Of a stretch of DNA of 64,000 bases, positions 1 through 10,750 are shown in pieces. Numbering within the stretch: position 1 is the stretch's first letter; every line of letters begins with the position of its first letter. The position numbers were made by a program, and so were the translations under genes. The DNA comes from Watersipora subatra (lineage: Eukaryota; Bryozoa; Gymnolaemata; Cheilostomatida; Watersiporidae), in the NCBI RefSeq assembly GCF_963576615.1, contig NC_088715.1, positions 64,927,981-64,991,980 of the forward strand, read 5' to 3'. The notes below the pieces were generated by a model that saw nothing but the letters and a program-made list of their open reading frames with translations, made no database searches and was not told the DNA's origin.

Positions 1-1
1 A

Positions 2-973
2 CATCGGCTGGAAGAGGTCTTCCAGAGACTCCACAAGACCGGACTGAAGCTGAAGCCCTCCAAGGGCGAGCTATTGCAATCCCAGGTCTGCTACCTGGGT
101 CACATAGTAAGCCAGGACGGAGTCTCTACAGACCCTGACAAGGTGGAGGCAGTCACAAAGTGGCCAAGTCCACCCGGAGTGAGGGAACTCTAACGATTTC
201 TTGGGATGGTCAGCTACTACCGGCAATATATCCCGGAGTTTGTAACTATAGCGCACGCTTTGCACAGAATGACTGCAAAGGGCGAGCCCTGGAGATGGAC
301 GGAGGGAGAACAGGTCGCTTTCAACACACTGAAGGAGAGCATCAGCACCGCCCCGATCTTGGGCTATCCGGATCCTCGGAGGCAGTACATCCTGGACACG
401 AGCACCAGCAAATATGGAGTGGGGGCCGTGCTGTCCCAAGTAGAGGAGAGATGCGAGAGGGTCATTGCCTACTACAGCAAGACCCTCAGTTCCTCGAAAT
501 GCAATTACTGCGTCACTCGATAGGAGCTACTTGCGGTAGTGAAGGCGGTCAAGCACTTCCGGCCGTATCTGTACGGCCAGGAGTTCCTTCTATGGAGGAA
601 CCACGCGTCACTCCGGTGGCTATGCCGGAGGAGGGAACCCTCAAACCAAGTAGCCCAGTGGCTTGAGATCTTGGCAGAGTTTCGCTACATCCTGGAGCAT
701 TGGTCAGGGACTCGCCACGAGAATGCAGATGGATTGAGCAGAAAAACCTGCGAGGACTGCCGGCAATGCGCGAGCATTGAACAGAGGGATGGGGGCCCCT
801 CATGGAAGGAGTTGGCAAGAGAACAAAGGCCGTTAGCCACGTGGGTACCGACCAATTGCCTGGATGAGACTCCCGCTCTCGATAGAGCGGGATCGACCCT
901 GGGCAACGTCACATACCCGGGGAGCCAGCCAGCAACCCGCATGGGACTCCCGCCCCAACAGTGGCGGAATTGA
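2..973 (+). pseudogene. Ty3/Gypsy pol relic: end of reverse transcriptase plus RNase H
   Basis: One reading frame runs from the left edge. It shows the reverse-transcriptase thumb/connection (CYLGHIVSQDG near 90-125, FLGMVSYYRQYIPEF near 198-240) followed by an RNase H domain (YGVGAVLSQ, RYILEHWSGTRHENADGLSR) of the Ty3/Gypsy type. The frame is broken by in-frame stops TAA at 191-193 and TAG at 521-523. Acidic residues expected in the RNase H active site look altered: DTSTSKYG where Gypsy elements usually have an Asp-containing motif, and LLWRNHASL where Asp usually precedes His. The element is therefore a dead copy. The catalytic palm of the reverse transcriptase lies left of the window. The integrase part follows in the same orientation. 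The same RNase H tail (TCKDCRQC) recurs at 8280-8330, so the family has at least two copies here. Confidence 0.9.
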
Positions 974-1200
974 ACCTGGGTGCCGGAGGCTCCTCCGAGG
1001 GGCTATCAACCCCACCAGGAGTGACAGGACCAAAGGGCGAACTGGCAAGGACACAGGCTATCGGACAGGGACCAGTGGCCATCATGTACCGTGCCATCGC
1101 CACAGGAGAGGAGGTGCCAGCAGAACACCTGGAGGTTGGGAGCAGAGAGCTGGACATCCTGCGTTGCATGCGGGGGTCTCTGCGCATATGACAGGATGGC

Positions 1201-2436
1201 GTGCTGGAAGCACGCGTGGTCCCACAGGGCCACGCCAGATGGTGCGCCATCTGCCCCCCGGCCATGCGAGAAACCACGGTGTGGCAAACAAACGCCCTAG
1301 CTCACTTTAGGGTGGGAAAGACGATAGGTTGCCTCCAACTGACGTGGTACTGGCCCAGACTGACGTTCACAGTCAGACGGCTCGTCAAGAGCTGCGAGGT
1401 GTGCCAGGCCGCAAAGCATAGAGGGACAAAGGCGGCCGGAGGAAAAAGGAGGTTTTACGCAGGACTACCCTGGCAGAAGGTGGCCCTGGATCTGGTGGGG
1501 CCATTTCCTGTCACGCCAAGGGGAAACAAGTGGGTGCTGGTTCTCACCGATCACTTCACCCTGTGGCAGGATGCATTGGCACTACCTGACGCCACAGCCA
1601 CGGTGGTCGCCAACGCACTGAATGAGTGGGTTTTCTGCTACCTAGGATTGCCCGAGCAGATTCACACAGACCAGGGGGCACAGTTCGAGAGTCAACTGAT
1701 GGTCAAACTGTGCCAACTCTGGAGCATAGGCAAGACCCACATGACTCCATATCATTCACAGGCAAACAGAATCGTGGAGTGGAATAACCGGGACTCGGAG
1801 ACTCCTTGAGGGCGCTGCTCCTGGCTCGGGGACAGAATGAGTGGGACCTAATGCTTCCCCAGCTGATGCGAGCATACAGAGGCACTTCTCACTCCAGGAC
1901 TAGAGAAACGGGCAACATGCTAATGTTGGGACAAGAGCTGAGGTCGCCAGACCAGCTGGAAAGCCATCCCCCACCGACCAGGTTCTTTCCTGCCCACGAG
2001 CACGCTCTGGAGGTGCAGCGGAGACTGCAGACAGTGCACGAAACACTACGGTGAAGCCAGATAGGGGTGCGGCAAGAGGACAAGGACGAGCCACTGCTGT
2101 ATGCCCCAAGCGACTGGGTATGGCTCACGAACAAACGCCAGAGACAGGGAGAAAATCCCAAGCTGCAGGCGAAGTTCGTGGGACCATACCAAGTTCTGAA
2201 GGCCTGGGGGAACCACACATATCTGGTGGAACGGCAGGGCCAGTCTTCCATCTAGAGCGAAAGAAGGCTAAAACCCTATCATGCTTGCCCAGAGAGGTTG
2301 GGACAGGCTCCAGCTACTCTGGAGCCAAGGAGGGGTCCCAACATAAAGGGAGCTCGACCCAGCAGGCCGGAGAAAAGGCAGGAAAAGGTCAGGGTAGATC
2401 CTGTACCAATAATGCCACCCCCAGCTAGGAAAAGTT
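1201..2436 (+). pseudogene. Ty3/Gypsy integrase relic (zinc finger, DDE core, C-terminal domain)
   Basis: Frame 1 (1201-1809) carries the end of an HHCC zinc finger (LVKSCEVCQAAKH) and the DDE core of a retroviral-type integrase. The first Asp is in ALDLVGPFPVT, the second in IHTDQGAQFES, and the Glu lies in the segment RIVEWNNR. At about 1795 one base appears to be missing, and the frame moves to 1806-2436 (LLARGQNEWDLMLPQLMRAYRG, then WVWLTNKRQRQGENPKLQAKFVGPYQVL). That second part is a Gypsy C-terminal SH3/GPY-like domain. Stops at 2052-2054 and 2253-2255 interrupt it. The region between RNase H and integrase (974-1200) keeps linker sequence but no conserved motif. This is a decayed copy and cannot make integrase. 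Confidence 0.88.
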
Positions 2437-3285
2437 GCTAATAGAGGCTTTTCAAAAAATCAAGGGCAGGAGATAACTCTGGGAGAAAATCCGGCCAGAC
2501 TGGAGAAAGAAGGAAGTCAAGGCCGCCCTCCAAGTTCCGAGGACATCAGTCTGGCCACACGGAAGAAGGTTCCGGGAACACCGGATTCAAACCCGGTAGA
2601 GATCGAACAGACCACAACAACAGATCCCATCAGCCCCGCAATCCAATCAACTCCAGTCCGGCACAATCCGAGGCCGACCCGGACAACTAGGAAGCAGGAA
2701 CGATACAGAGATGGTGTATGCTACTCTATGGAATTAACGGAAAATGGTCCGGAGGTCGCGCAGGAAGGAAGTAAAACGGTTCTCATGGATGCAACTAAGG
2801 ATTTCTTACTAAAGCACTCGTTTTCCCTGGACGACATCCGAGCACTCGAGAAGATAGACAGAGAAGGCAACACCTCGCTACAGGAATTATTGACTTCGGT
2901 CACAACTAGCTTGAAAGAAGCTGAGGAAGCACTGGGTGCACCGGAGCAGGTAGGTGTGGCAGCACCCAAGGGAGATCAAGAGTGGGAGGAGGCAACTGCC
3001 GAGGCCAGCACGAGCTGTCTCAGAGAAGCTGTTCCCGAAGTGGATGATGAGGACCTGGAAAGAACCCTGACAGGAGAGGAGGAGGTCTGCCAAGTGGCTA
3101 CCATAAGCTTTCTCCCAAGGTCTAGATTGGAAACCATGGTCACCAATGGAGGGGAGAGTGTTGTGGAATGTGATCCACTGAGAGCTGAGCCTAGAGCTGA
3201 GCTAAGCCGAGCCGGGCTGTGCTCAGTCAGGCAGAATAACGAGGTGAGAGTTAAGCCAGTCGGAGTCAAGCTGAGCCAAGTATAG
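2413..3285 (+). pseudogene. C-terminal pol extension / accessory ORF of the Gypsy element
   Basis: An uninterrupted frame of about 290 codons runs from 2413 into the LTR; its only good ATG is at 2728 (185 codons). The first part is polar and ends in RPTRTTRKQERYRDGVCYS, a basic tail of the kind found at the end of many Gypsy pol proteins. The second part is acidic (LKEAEEALG, VDDEDLERTLTGEEE) with predicted helical, possibly coiled-coil character, and I do not recognise a family. A frameshift near 2430 would connect it to the integrase frame. It could be the natural pol tail or a separate 3' ORF. The last 42 codons lie past the polypurine tract, inside the LTR, so they are probably not conserved coding sequence. 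Confidence 0.45.
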
Positions 3286-3545
3286 CCAAGCCGAGCCAAG
3301 CTGAGTAGAGCCAAGCCAAAACCAAGCCTGGTCAAGCCCAGCCAAGCAGAATGAGAGGCGAAGCCTACCCGCTATATAAGCCTGAACATTTGTGCTAGAG
3401 AGCAGAGCTGTTCTGGGCCTGTTCATTGCCTGTTACTTGATTCTTTCTTGTACACCTTGATGAACTAAGCAGAAATATATGTAATGTACTCATGCACGAG
3501 TCTTGTACTAGTGGGAAAAAGTGAAGGTCACACAAAACCTTTACA
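3159..3545 (+). repeat. 3' LTR of the Gypsy element, preceded by polypurine tract
   Basis: A purine run GGAGGGGAGAG at 3148-3158 is followed directly by TGTTGTGGAATG, the usual polypurine tract/LTR junction. The likely right end is TTTACA at 3540-3545, giving a 387-bp LTR with TG...CA ends. The U3 part (3180-3350) is built from imperfect AGCCRAGC-like pentamer/decamer repeats. The 5' LTR lies outside the window, so the right end is inferred rather than matched. The next bases GTATT would be the target duplication. Confidence 0.6.
3373..3380 (+). promoter_or_regulatory. TATA box in the LTR
   Basis: TATATAAG lies about 215 bp into the inferred LTR, followed at about 30 bp by GAGAGCAGAGCTG, a reasonable initiation region. 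This position fits the U3/R boundary of a Gypsy LTR promoter. Confidence 0.5.
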
Positions 3546-4496
3546 GTATTAGATTTGTTGCGTAATTTCTCTGTGTTTTATATTCATTCCATAACTGCTG
3601 ACTTTTAAGTTTATCTCTCTTTTCCATATTTTTTAGAATTTCACTGTTCAACCAGGGAGGAAGAGTTGAGGACTTGACAAATCTGGTCTTGGTTTTTAGG
3701 TGATGCAAGTTAATCGAGTTTAGTTTAGAAGTAAATGAGTCAAACATAGTCTCAACTGAAAGTGATTGGCAAAGACTTAGCCGGTCAGCTTCTTTCAATT
3801 CTTTTTGAAAAGCTTGAATTGAGAAGCTTTTCGAGTCAAAATATGTTACTCTTTGATCTAGGTCCTGTAGTTGAGATGCCTAACTTATGAGATGCAAAGA
3901 TTAGATAATGATCACTCATACCGGTTTTGAGTACACCTGATTGATGAATGTTGTCTGGTTTTATTGTGTATATGTGGTCAATAAGTGATTAAGATTTTTT
4001 TCTGGATTTGAGTGTTTTGTTTGACTAATTGAACCAGAGCCAGTTGTTTTAAAATGTTACTCCATTTGATATTGGGAGCATTTAGATTTACATAAAGGTC
4101 ACATAAGATGATAAGTTCATGACAGATGTCTTTACAATTTGCTATATAATTTTCCAAAGTGTCTGACCATGTAACAGGAGAATTGGGAGGTCAATAAACA
4201 ACTGAGGTGAGAAATAGTTTCGAGTATGGTTGAAAGATTTTAATAGTAATAGATTCAGGTAGAATGTTGTCAAGATCAGGTAGCGAGATGAAGTCAATAG
4301 AAGAGTGAATATAGGTCAAAACACCATCACCCTGCCTACCTATTCTATCTCTACGCTGTATTACATAACCAGGAATATATAACAAATCACTACTTATTGA
4401 GTTGCTTAATAGTGTTTCAGAAATATGAAAAATTTTTAAATTGTATTTATTGATTAGATATTTTACATCATCTATTTTGTTAAGAAGTCCTCGCAT
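3546..4496 (-). pseudogene. LINE apurinic/apyrimidinic-type endonuclease relic (ORF2 N-terminus)
   Basis: Minus-strand translation gives MRGLLNKIDDVKYLINKYN, then the Glu-containing motif HISETLLSN, then RRDRIGRQGDGVLTYIHSS. Lower down, near 3880-3900, comes GMSDHYLIFASH, matching the SDH catalytic motif of exonuclease-endonuclease-phosphatase enzymes. The usual GDFN motif appears as CDLY, so the enzyme is inactive. The final ORF (3541-3798) has PPWLNSEILKNMEKRDKLKS, the conserved linker between endonuclease and reverse transcriptase in CR1/Jockey elements. Stops break the frame near 4190 and 4010. Confidence 0.75.
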
Positions 4497-4575
4497 GTTT
4501 ATTTAAGCGATGGGTAATCCGACAAATTTAACAACTATTGTTGTGTCTATTGAAGTTTGTGTTGGCATAGAGATG

Positions 4576-4950
4576 CTATACTCTGAAGATCATGTTTAAG
4601 TTGGAAAGTAATAGGCTATTTTTTACTGCTTGTTTGAGTTGGAGTTCATCTTTGAATGTTATTTTCAGTGTACATAGTGGTTGCTGGTCTTTGAAAAGCT
4701 TAGAAAATGAGGCACCAGAATATTGATTTTGTATGGCGTTAAATACTTCTGAGTCAGGTATATTTTTAGGAACACCTTTTACCATACCAATATGTTCCAA
4801 TGAGTCTTTGGGATCGATAGTCATTCTAAAAACAGAGCCACCAAAACTATTGGCTTTCCAGTCTCTGGTGATCTTAGCTGCTATCTCTGCAGATTTGAGT
4901 TGTACTATAAATCTCGGATTAGACGGGTGAAATTTGTATCTGTTGACCAT
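4576..4950 (-). pseudogene. LINE ORF1 central/C-terminal (RRM-like) fragment
   Basis: A 124-codon frame on the minus strand (FIVQLKSAEIAAKITRDWK, DSLEHIGMVKGVPKNIPDSE, LCTLKITFKDELQLKQAV) resembles RNA-binding ORF1 proteins of CR1/Jockey-type LINEs, with beta-alpha-beta spacing suggesting an RRM-like fold. It lies between the putative hybrid-binding domain (5599-5811) and the endonuclease, the right place for ORF1. The stretch between (4950-5600) is out of frame in pieces but keeps a possible coiled coil (KLEELEAKITSLKF near 5340-5380). Confidence 0.5.
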
Positions 4951-5598
4951 GTCTATTATGAGAGAACCATGGTTAACAAATAATGTACACCGTTTCGTGT
5001 CTTGTTTGGTGTGTTTGAATAGATTTTTGTCAATGTTTTCTTCACTGGGGCTTATAACAATACAATTTTCAGAATTAAATACTGTAGTAGATGTTTTACT
5101 TGATTTGAGTTGACTAGCATTGTTTCTGCTGGCTGGAGGTGTAGTAGTAGCAGGGACAGTTGTCGAGTTTACTACAGGATTTCTATTGGTATTAGTATTC
5201 CTGTTAATTAGCGGATATTGGAGTGCAAATGGTTGTGTGTGAGTGTTGTGATTCGGATGTTCTTTTTGCGTGGTGCAAACATTGGCATAAGTCTGATTTG
5301 TTTTTTCATCTCAGTAAGTTAAAATTTTAAAGAAGTTATTTTGGCTTCAAGCTCTTCTAATTTTGTACATGTAGATGACGGTAGAATATTGTTTCGTGGT
5401 AGCTGATTTTCTACTTTACAGATTCTTTCTGTCAGCTGACTGACCAACCTTTTCCAGCTTTGAGCAGTTACTACAGGAGTTAGCAACAGTAGATTCTGTA
5501 GTAGTGGGACTATCTGGTAAGCTAAAACTGTTCATTGTAGAGTTGAGAGTGAGAATATAATCGTCCTTAATATAGTTGGCAGGAGGGTTAAATTTTGA

Positions 5599-5811
5599 TT
5601 AGGCTAGCACAAATTCCTCAGCTTTAGCAAAAGTAGGAAAGCCTTTGAAGCACTGTCCACTATAGCGGTAGACTTGCTTTTCAGCTAAGTTCCAATTGTC
5701 ATAAATACCAGGCTTGTGACTGTTGGCTCCCGCATAAAACTTTGTACTCATAAATTTTTCTTTGATATCATCTATATTATCGTCAATCATTTCAATGCCC
5801 GCAGCCGGCAT
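5599..5811 (-). pseudogene. ORF1 N-terminal RNase H1-type hybrid-binding domain
   Basis: The 70-residue frame contains KFYAGANSHKPGIYDNWN and YSGQCFKGFPTFAKAEEFV. This is the pattern of the RNA/DNA-hybrid-binding domain of eukaryotic RNase H1, also called the viroplasmin fold: an FYAV-like start, a GIY.W segment, then FKxFPTxxEAxxF. It sits at the 5' end of the LINE on the same strand as its other ORFs, so it probably began ORF1. The start at 5811 is the only ATG upstream of the domain. The frame is open but the element around it is broken. Confidence 0.55.
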
Positions 5812-5980
5812 TTATAGAAAAACGTACTTATATTTTCAAAATCGATATTGGCGATAAAAATTTAACCCTGCTGCCATGATCGACCTTGACCTTTTCCAAC
5901 CTTTTCCAATGTTGCGTAACACAGAGTGCTATATGTATTTTAACCCAGATAACAAGTCATATCGCCAAATGACCTCATTG

Positions 5981-6120
5981 CATCTTGCGTAGCTTAATTG
6001 GTTAATTTGTTGCCTGGTGAATAGAAGGTTCCGAGATCAAATCTTCTGTGATATGGATTGGTCATGCCTGGATACTAATTGCTATACCAGGACAGACTGA
6101 GTGACAGACGACAACAACCT
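5981..6120 (+). mobile_element. tRNA-derived SINE
   Basis: An A box-like TAGCTTAATTGGTT at 5990-6003 and a B box-like GAGATCAAATC near 6033-6043 have the spacing of a pol III promoter. They are followed by a non-tRNA body and a tail ending in CAGACGACAACAAC. A diverged relative is at 16473-16645. The sequence does not fold as an intact tRNA. Confidence 0.55.
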
Positions 6121-6900
6121 CTGAGATCTATATATGTAGATTGATGAAACTCTATTGTATTGACTGAAAACAACAGCCAGTTTTTATCATTGTCAAGAAT
6201 GATAAATATTGGCAAGCATCTCTGAACCTGTTGCTAATGATGAATCACAAATTACATGGAAGAATACTGCCAATTAGCTTTCATGGTCATGCATGTGCTG
6301 AAATGGAGTTGGCATTTGCCAACAATTCCTCTTGTGTGCTTTGTTTATTAAGAAGAAGTTATGAACTGCACAATAAATGTTGTATGTGAAACATACAAAA
6401 CACTAATGACACATACATTTAGAATGCCCGAGAAACAAACCAAAAATAAAAAGATTAAACGTATGGATATAAAACGAGAATTTTCTTACAATTGGTGATG
6501 GAAGCAGTTACTTCTATTCAGCATTTTAATAGAGAACATTAAAAGATTATTTGCAGTGTACCCCTTTACCATTACAGAATAATTTAATACCTTGAAAGTT
6601 TTTCTATAAGAATTTGCTTAGAGTCTGAGTGCCACACTTGCTACCACTACAGGCTATAAAAGTATATTAAGTCTAAATTTGAATGTCAATACAATCCTTC
6701 TCATTTCGCTCTTCGTAATGTTCCATTATTGTTTAACCTGACAGTGTTAATGAGTGGAGTAAATGTGAAAATGTGATTGTAGAACTTTTCTCAGTTTTAG
6801 AAATTGCGTTCTCATAAGATTTGTTCAAGATTCATCATGACTGACACTACAAAACAGGTCAGATACATACTGCTTTTACAGGTTTTTAGGTATGAAGTTT
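6121..6900. other. No feature seen
   Basis: AT-rich intergenic DNA. I found no long open frame, tandem array or recognisable transposon motif here. Confidence 0.4.
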
Positions 6901-8860
6901 TTTTAGATGAAGAATGGAGAGTGTCAGTAGCCACCTGTCAATACTAAGGAGAGGGCCAGCCAGACAGATAGCGGTAGAACTGGATCAATTCATTAGCTCG
7001 CTTATGCTTCTGGTACATCAGGTAACGAAGCGGGGCTGGCAGCTGCAGAACAAGCAACACAAGTCTAACAAGACAACTCCGGTCAAGCCTCTCTTATGCA
7101 GGAGATGCTACAGAGAGGGGCAGGTCTGATGAGACTGTCTAAGCAAAAAATGTCTGAACTGGAGAAACGACCAGGGACCACAACACTAGTGCTGACTACT
7201 GGTAGCACAAAAAGACCCTATAACTTGTAACTCCAACATGAGACCCAAGATGGACTTCGGCGCTGAAAACATTTAGAAGAGTAGAGTAGCATGGAAGGAA
7301 ACCCTTAACCACCCATAACTGCTATGAGGCTCTGAAAAGGTTGAGGCTTAGCTCCTGGACACAGTCCTGGCTGAAGTGAAAAAAGAGCCGCTGGATCTAT
7401 CACGGACTTATCACAGATCACTTGTGTTGGGATTGCTAAAAATGCTACTGACTGACAGGAGACATTGAAAGCCAAACCAGTAGCTAACTAAAAGCCTGCT
7501 TTCAAAGCAGCAGGCCCGGCGCAAGTTGCTTTCAGCATCTAGACCGAACAGCCAAATCAGACACCTGCCTTAAAGTGGCAAGCTCAGGAGTGCCTGGTCA
7601 GGCACCTACTGCCCTTTGGGTCAAAGATGGTGCAGACCAGTTACGGCACAGGCATTAAATTAGACCCATTCCACTAGCTACTTCCTCCTAGAGAAGTTAT
7701 AGGGGTGATCCATCCAGTTTTTTGACTGACACCAGGTTTACCACAAACTTTCTGAGCAAACAAGTGTTTGATCAGCTTCGTAAGGCTATACAGTATCAAA
7801 TAGAAGAAAACAATAGCCATGGCTTTTTGGCGAATAGAAGTCAGTTACCATTCTACAGGGTAAACCAAGTGTCAGTGTGGCTCTGGGATGTGAAAACCAA
7901 AGAGGTCTATGTGGTGAACCACATCAGTGAGTATACCATTCTAGGATTTCTATTTTCGGTGACTCACAAGTGTTCTATAAAATTCTAGCAGCTCATGGTT
8001 TCCCTGGACAGAAGGCCACTGATATGCATATATAAAACCCTTCAGTAAAACCCTGGCCCTTGCCAAAAAAACGCTGTGTCACCTGAAGGGAAATTCAGGC
8101 ATTGGTCAAGACCATTAGGTATTTTAGACCCTAGTTATACGGCTGGCAGTTTCTGCTCCAAACCGACCATGTCTCACTCTGTACACTGTACTCTGTCTCA
8201 CTGCAGTACAGGGAAAAGGAGCCAGTAACCAGCTACAACTTAAAGCACCAGACACAGCTAAATCATGACAAAATCAATGGGTTGAGCCAACAGACGTGTA
8301 AAGACTGCCGGCAGTGCAATCTCAATGACTTGTGGGATGATAGACCCACCTAAAGAGAGCTAGGCAAAGAGAACCAATCCTTGCTCTGTATACTTGAGGA
8401 AAGCCTAGAGATCATGTCAGGGGTCACCCAGACTGCATGCGCGGCAGCCAGCCATTAGGGTTAACTCACTGCTTTACAAGTAGCAGCTGATCGGATTGAC
8501 TTGGCTTGCTAAGGCTGACCTAAGATTTTGTGACAGGCTTGGGTGAAGCCTTGAGCTCTCATTGCCATGGAGAAGGAACTGGCAAAGCTACAAGCAAACA
8601 GCTGATGAATATTGGCCATCATGTGCCAGTCACTCTCAAATAATGAGGCGCTAATTCAGGAAAAACTGGAACTTGTGGGACAAAAGCATCAGAAACTACA
8701 TGAAATCTGGCGATTCCTTAAGATATTATTGAATAGTGTTAGAAGCCTAGACATTCCTTCACAATTAGATCAGGTGGTGCCCTATCTGCAAGTCGATTGT
8801 TCAAAAACCACCATGCGCAAAACGCACACGTTGGACCTTGAGCAGTATTAAATAGCGCGC
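6901..8860 (+). pseudogene. Second Ty3/Gypsy relic: gag zinc knuckle, protease, RNase H; reverse transcriptase deleted
   Basis: Three landmarks lie in order on the plus strand. At 6914-7129 a gag end gives CRRCYREGQV, followed by two stops and DC, a decayed CCHC knuckle. At 7722-7988 TDTRFTTNFLSKQVFDQL is an aspartic protease whose Asp-Thr-Gly motif has Arg in place of Gly, with NHISEYTILGFLF as the downstream ILG strand. At 8100-8330 there is an RNase H segment (WQFLLQTDHVSL, then TCKDCRQC). Only about 100 bp separate protease from RNase H, so the reverse transcriptase has been lost. The TCKDCRQC tail matches the element at the left edge. The 8612-8851 frame is open (79 codons) but unrecognised. 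Confidence 0.65.
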
Positions 8861-8879
8861 AGGTATGTAACTGTTTTAA

Positions 8880-10334
8880 CACTGTAGAATAGAGCCATTT
8901 GTAGGGTCATAGCCATTAATAAACATTTGAGTTCCGTATTATCCTTTAAATTAAATATACCAGGTATAGGACCCAAACCCTTAAAAATGTCAGCAAACTC
9001 TCTTATAAGATCAAAATTGTCTTTGCACGAGCTAATAACCTAGGCAAACAGGTTTTGTTGTCATAACTCATGTAATCTTAAAATATTTCTCCTAGAACCC
9101 GTTAAAACATACACAAGAGTGTCGACAGACGTAAAAGTACTTCTGATTTAGACTGTATAAACTCCAGCTACAGATAGAAAAGATCCAGCTGTGCTTAATA
9201 AACTACATTCAGGTTTACTCAAATTTAGGCCAAGTATTTAACAGGTCTTTTCTGTTCCTTTAAAGACTTGATCCGGTATCAAATGTAAACTCAATATTTT
9301 TTTCATTTATTTTCAAAACCTTTTTAATATCACGACTATATATTCAGTCTTTGTTGTTTTAGTGAACCTCAAATTATGTGAACTTTTCATAAAACTGCTA
9401 CTTTTTCTCCCACACTTTTACTTGGCTCGAAATGAGCTACTTCTACTGCTATCTCTGTTATATCTCCTAAAATCATGCCTAGACTGATGTCTTTCGCTTT
9501 GCTTGTAGTGAGGAAAGTCCTCGTAAATATGACCTTACTTTTCAACAAACAGCGCCTTGCACTCAAACAATCTTTACCATAATCTCCTTCCCTATTACAA
9601 GCAAAGCAACTAATACTTCTAGCATTGAAACTATATCACCTAGGTGAAGACCTTTTATAACTTTACTTTCTTCTTCGCCCAGGTGCAAATATGTCAGACT
9701 AATCATTACCTAAACTATACCTCCTAGACAGACTAAAACTAGAACTCTGACCACAAGAGTTCCCATTCTTCCTAAAAACTCGACAAGCAGGCACAACAAA
9801 ACTACTGTCATCAGATTCACATTCTACTCTCGCATTGTCAACTTCAATCTCTATAGCTATCTTAGCGCCAGTGATAATAGACTCTGACTTACTAGCCAAT
9901 TGTCTAGTTTTTAGTTTATTAGATAGCTTGTGCTTAGTCAAGTTAGTCTCTTGCATCAACGCGTTTTTTTCTAGCCTTGCAATCACAAAAACCATTTCCT
10001 GTTAGAGCTACACAAAAGCATTGCCTCAAATTGTCCGCATCAAAGTTTATGTCTCTACTCAACTTTTCTACTTTTACCAAGTACTCATATTCACTTCCTT
10101 CTCCAAAAGCCTGTGAAACCAAAACAATTTTTATCATTTTCAAAAAAATACTTTCCTTTCATAATGACATATCAAACAATTTAAAGCAGTTTGATAAGTA
10201 TCACCTGCCTAGCTCGCAACATCAAATTCTAAACTTTTCAGTAACTTCATTACACTGCTACCAGTAGGACTTAATGAAGCTAACAGCTTGGTCTTTCTTG
10301 CAAAAAATGGGACATCACCATCACTGCTACTCAT
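8880..10334 (-). pseudogene. Third Gypsy relic: gag with two zinc knuckles and start of pol
   Basis: Minus-strand reading starts at an ATG at 10334 (MSSSDGDVPFFARKTK). It continues through YLVKVEKLSRDINFDADNLR and FCVALTGNGFCDCKARK (9970-10140), the conserved gag core of Mag-type Gypsy elements. It then reaches CFACNREGDYGKDC (near 9600), a CCHC knuckle with Asp for His, and a second decayed knuckle ending GHIYEDF before an Arg/Ser-rich stretch. Further down, near 8960-9040, DLIREFADIFKGLGPIPG is the usual pol N-terminus before the reverse transcriptase. Frame changes near 9975 and 9550 and several stops make it a pseudogene. Strand and sequence show it is not part of the relic at 6901-8860. 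Confidence 0.65.
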
Positions 10335-10750
10335 ACGCAAGAAAGTAAGCTTACACCCAACCTAGAAATTACTAAGCCTGGACTTACAACAACTTGACAG
10401 ATTTCCACTATAATTTCATGCCTTAGTTTAGAGAAAGCACTAACATCAAGCTACCTAGCTGTCATATATTCACACAACTGTAAATAAGAGTAACCACTTT
10501 CACCGCAACTAACAGCCCCATGAAACACAATAGCACTACTACACTAACACCACACCACTGCCGACAATGTAAAAACACAACTTATAAATAATAATATTCA
10601 CCTACACAAACAGCATTATGAAACACAATAACATTATTAATATTACCATTCTTGAATTTATATAATGTAACAACACCGCATAGAAACTTATTAATGCGCA
10701 TATTACCCCAAATGTACTACCCAAATCTCACTGTATTTTTAGGAGTGGAA
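10335..10750. other. No clear feature; possible 5' leader of the gag relic
   Basis: AT-rich DNA with no open frame. By position it could include the leader or LTR of the minus-strand Gypsy relic, but I could not identify LTR ends. Confidence 0.3.

Larger units (their letters stand above)
3546..5840 (-). mobile_element. Non-LTR retrotransposon (CR1/Jockey-like), 5' part only, cut by the Gypsy LTR
   Basis: Read on the minus strand from 5840 to 3546, this region holds an ORF1 relic and then the N-terminal endonuclease of ORF2. It stops in the linker before the reverse transcriptase, exactly where the Gypsy LTR begins. The simplest explanation is that the Gypsy element inserted into this LINE, so the reverse-transcriptase half should lie left of the window, beyond the missing 5' LTR. 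Many stops and frameshifts show it is old. Confidence 0.75.

Noticed and set aside
864-1310. Overlapping open frames on both strands
   Set aside because: GC-rich shadows of the Gypsy linker between RNase H and integrase; no motif in any of them.
4733-4930. Plus-strand open frame of 65 codons
   Set aside because: Antisense of the LINE ORF1 fragment.
5981-6060. Functional tRNA gene
   Set aside because: A and B boxes are present, but no acceptor stem or anticodon arm folds; a SINE head explains it. The same holds for 16473-16550.
9965-9995. Possible programmed frameshift at AAAAAAC in the minus-strand gag relic
   Set aside because: The heptamer is not in the register needed to move from the upstream to the downstream frame, and the gene has other lesions; a simple indel in the A run is more likely.
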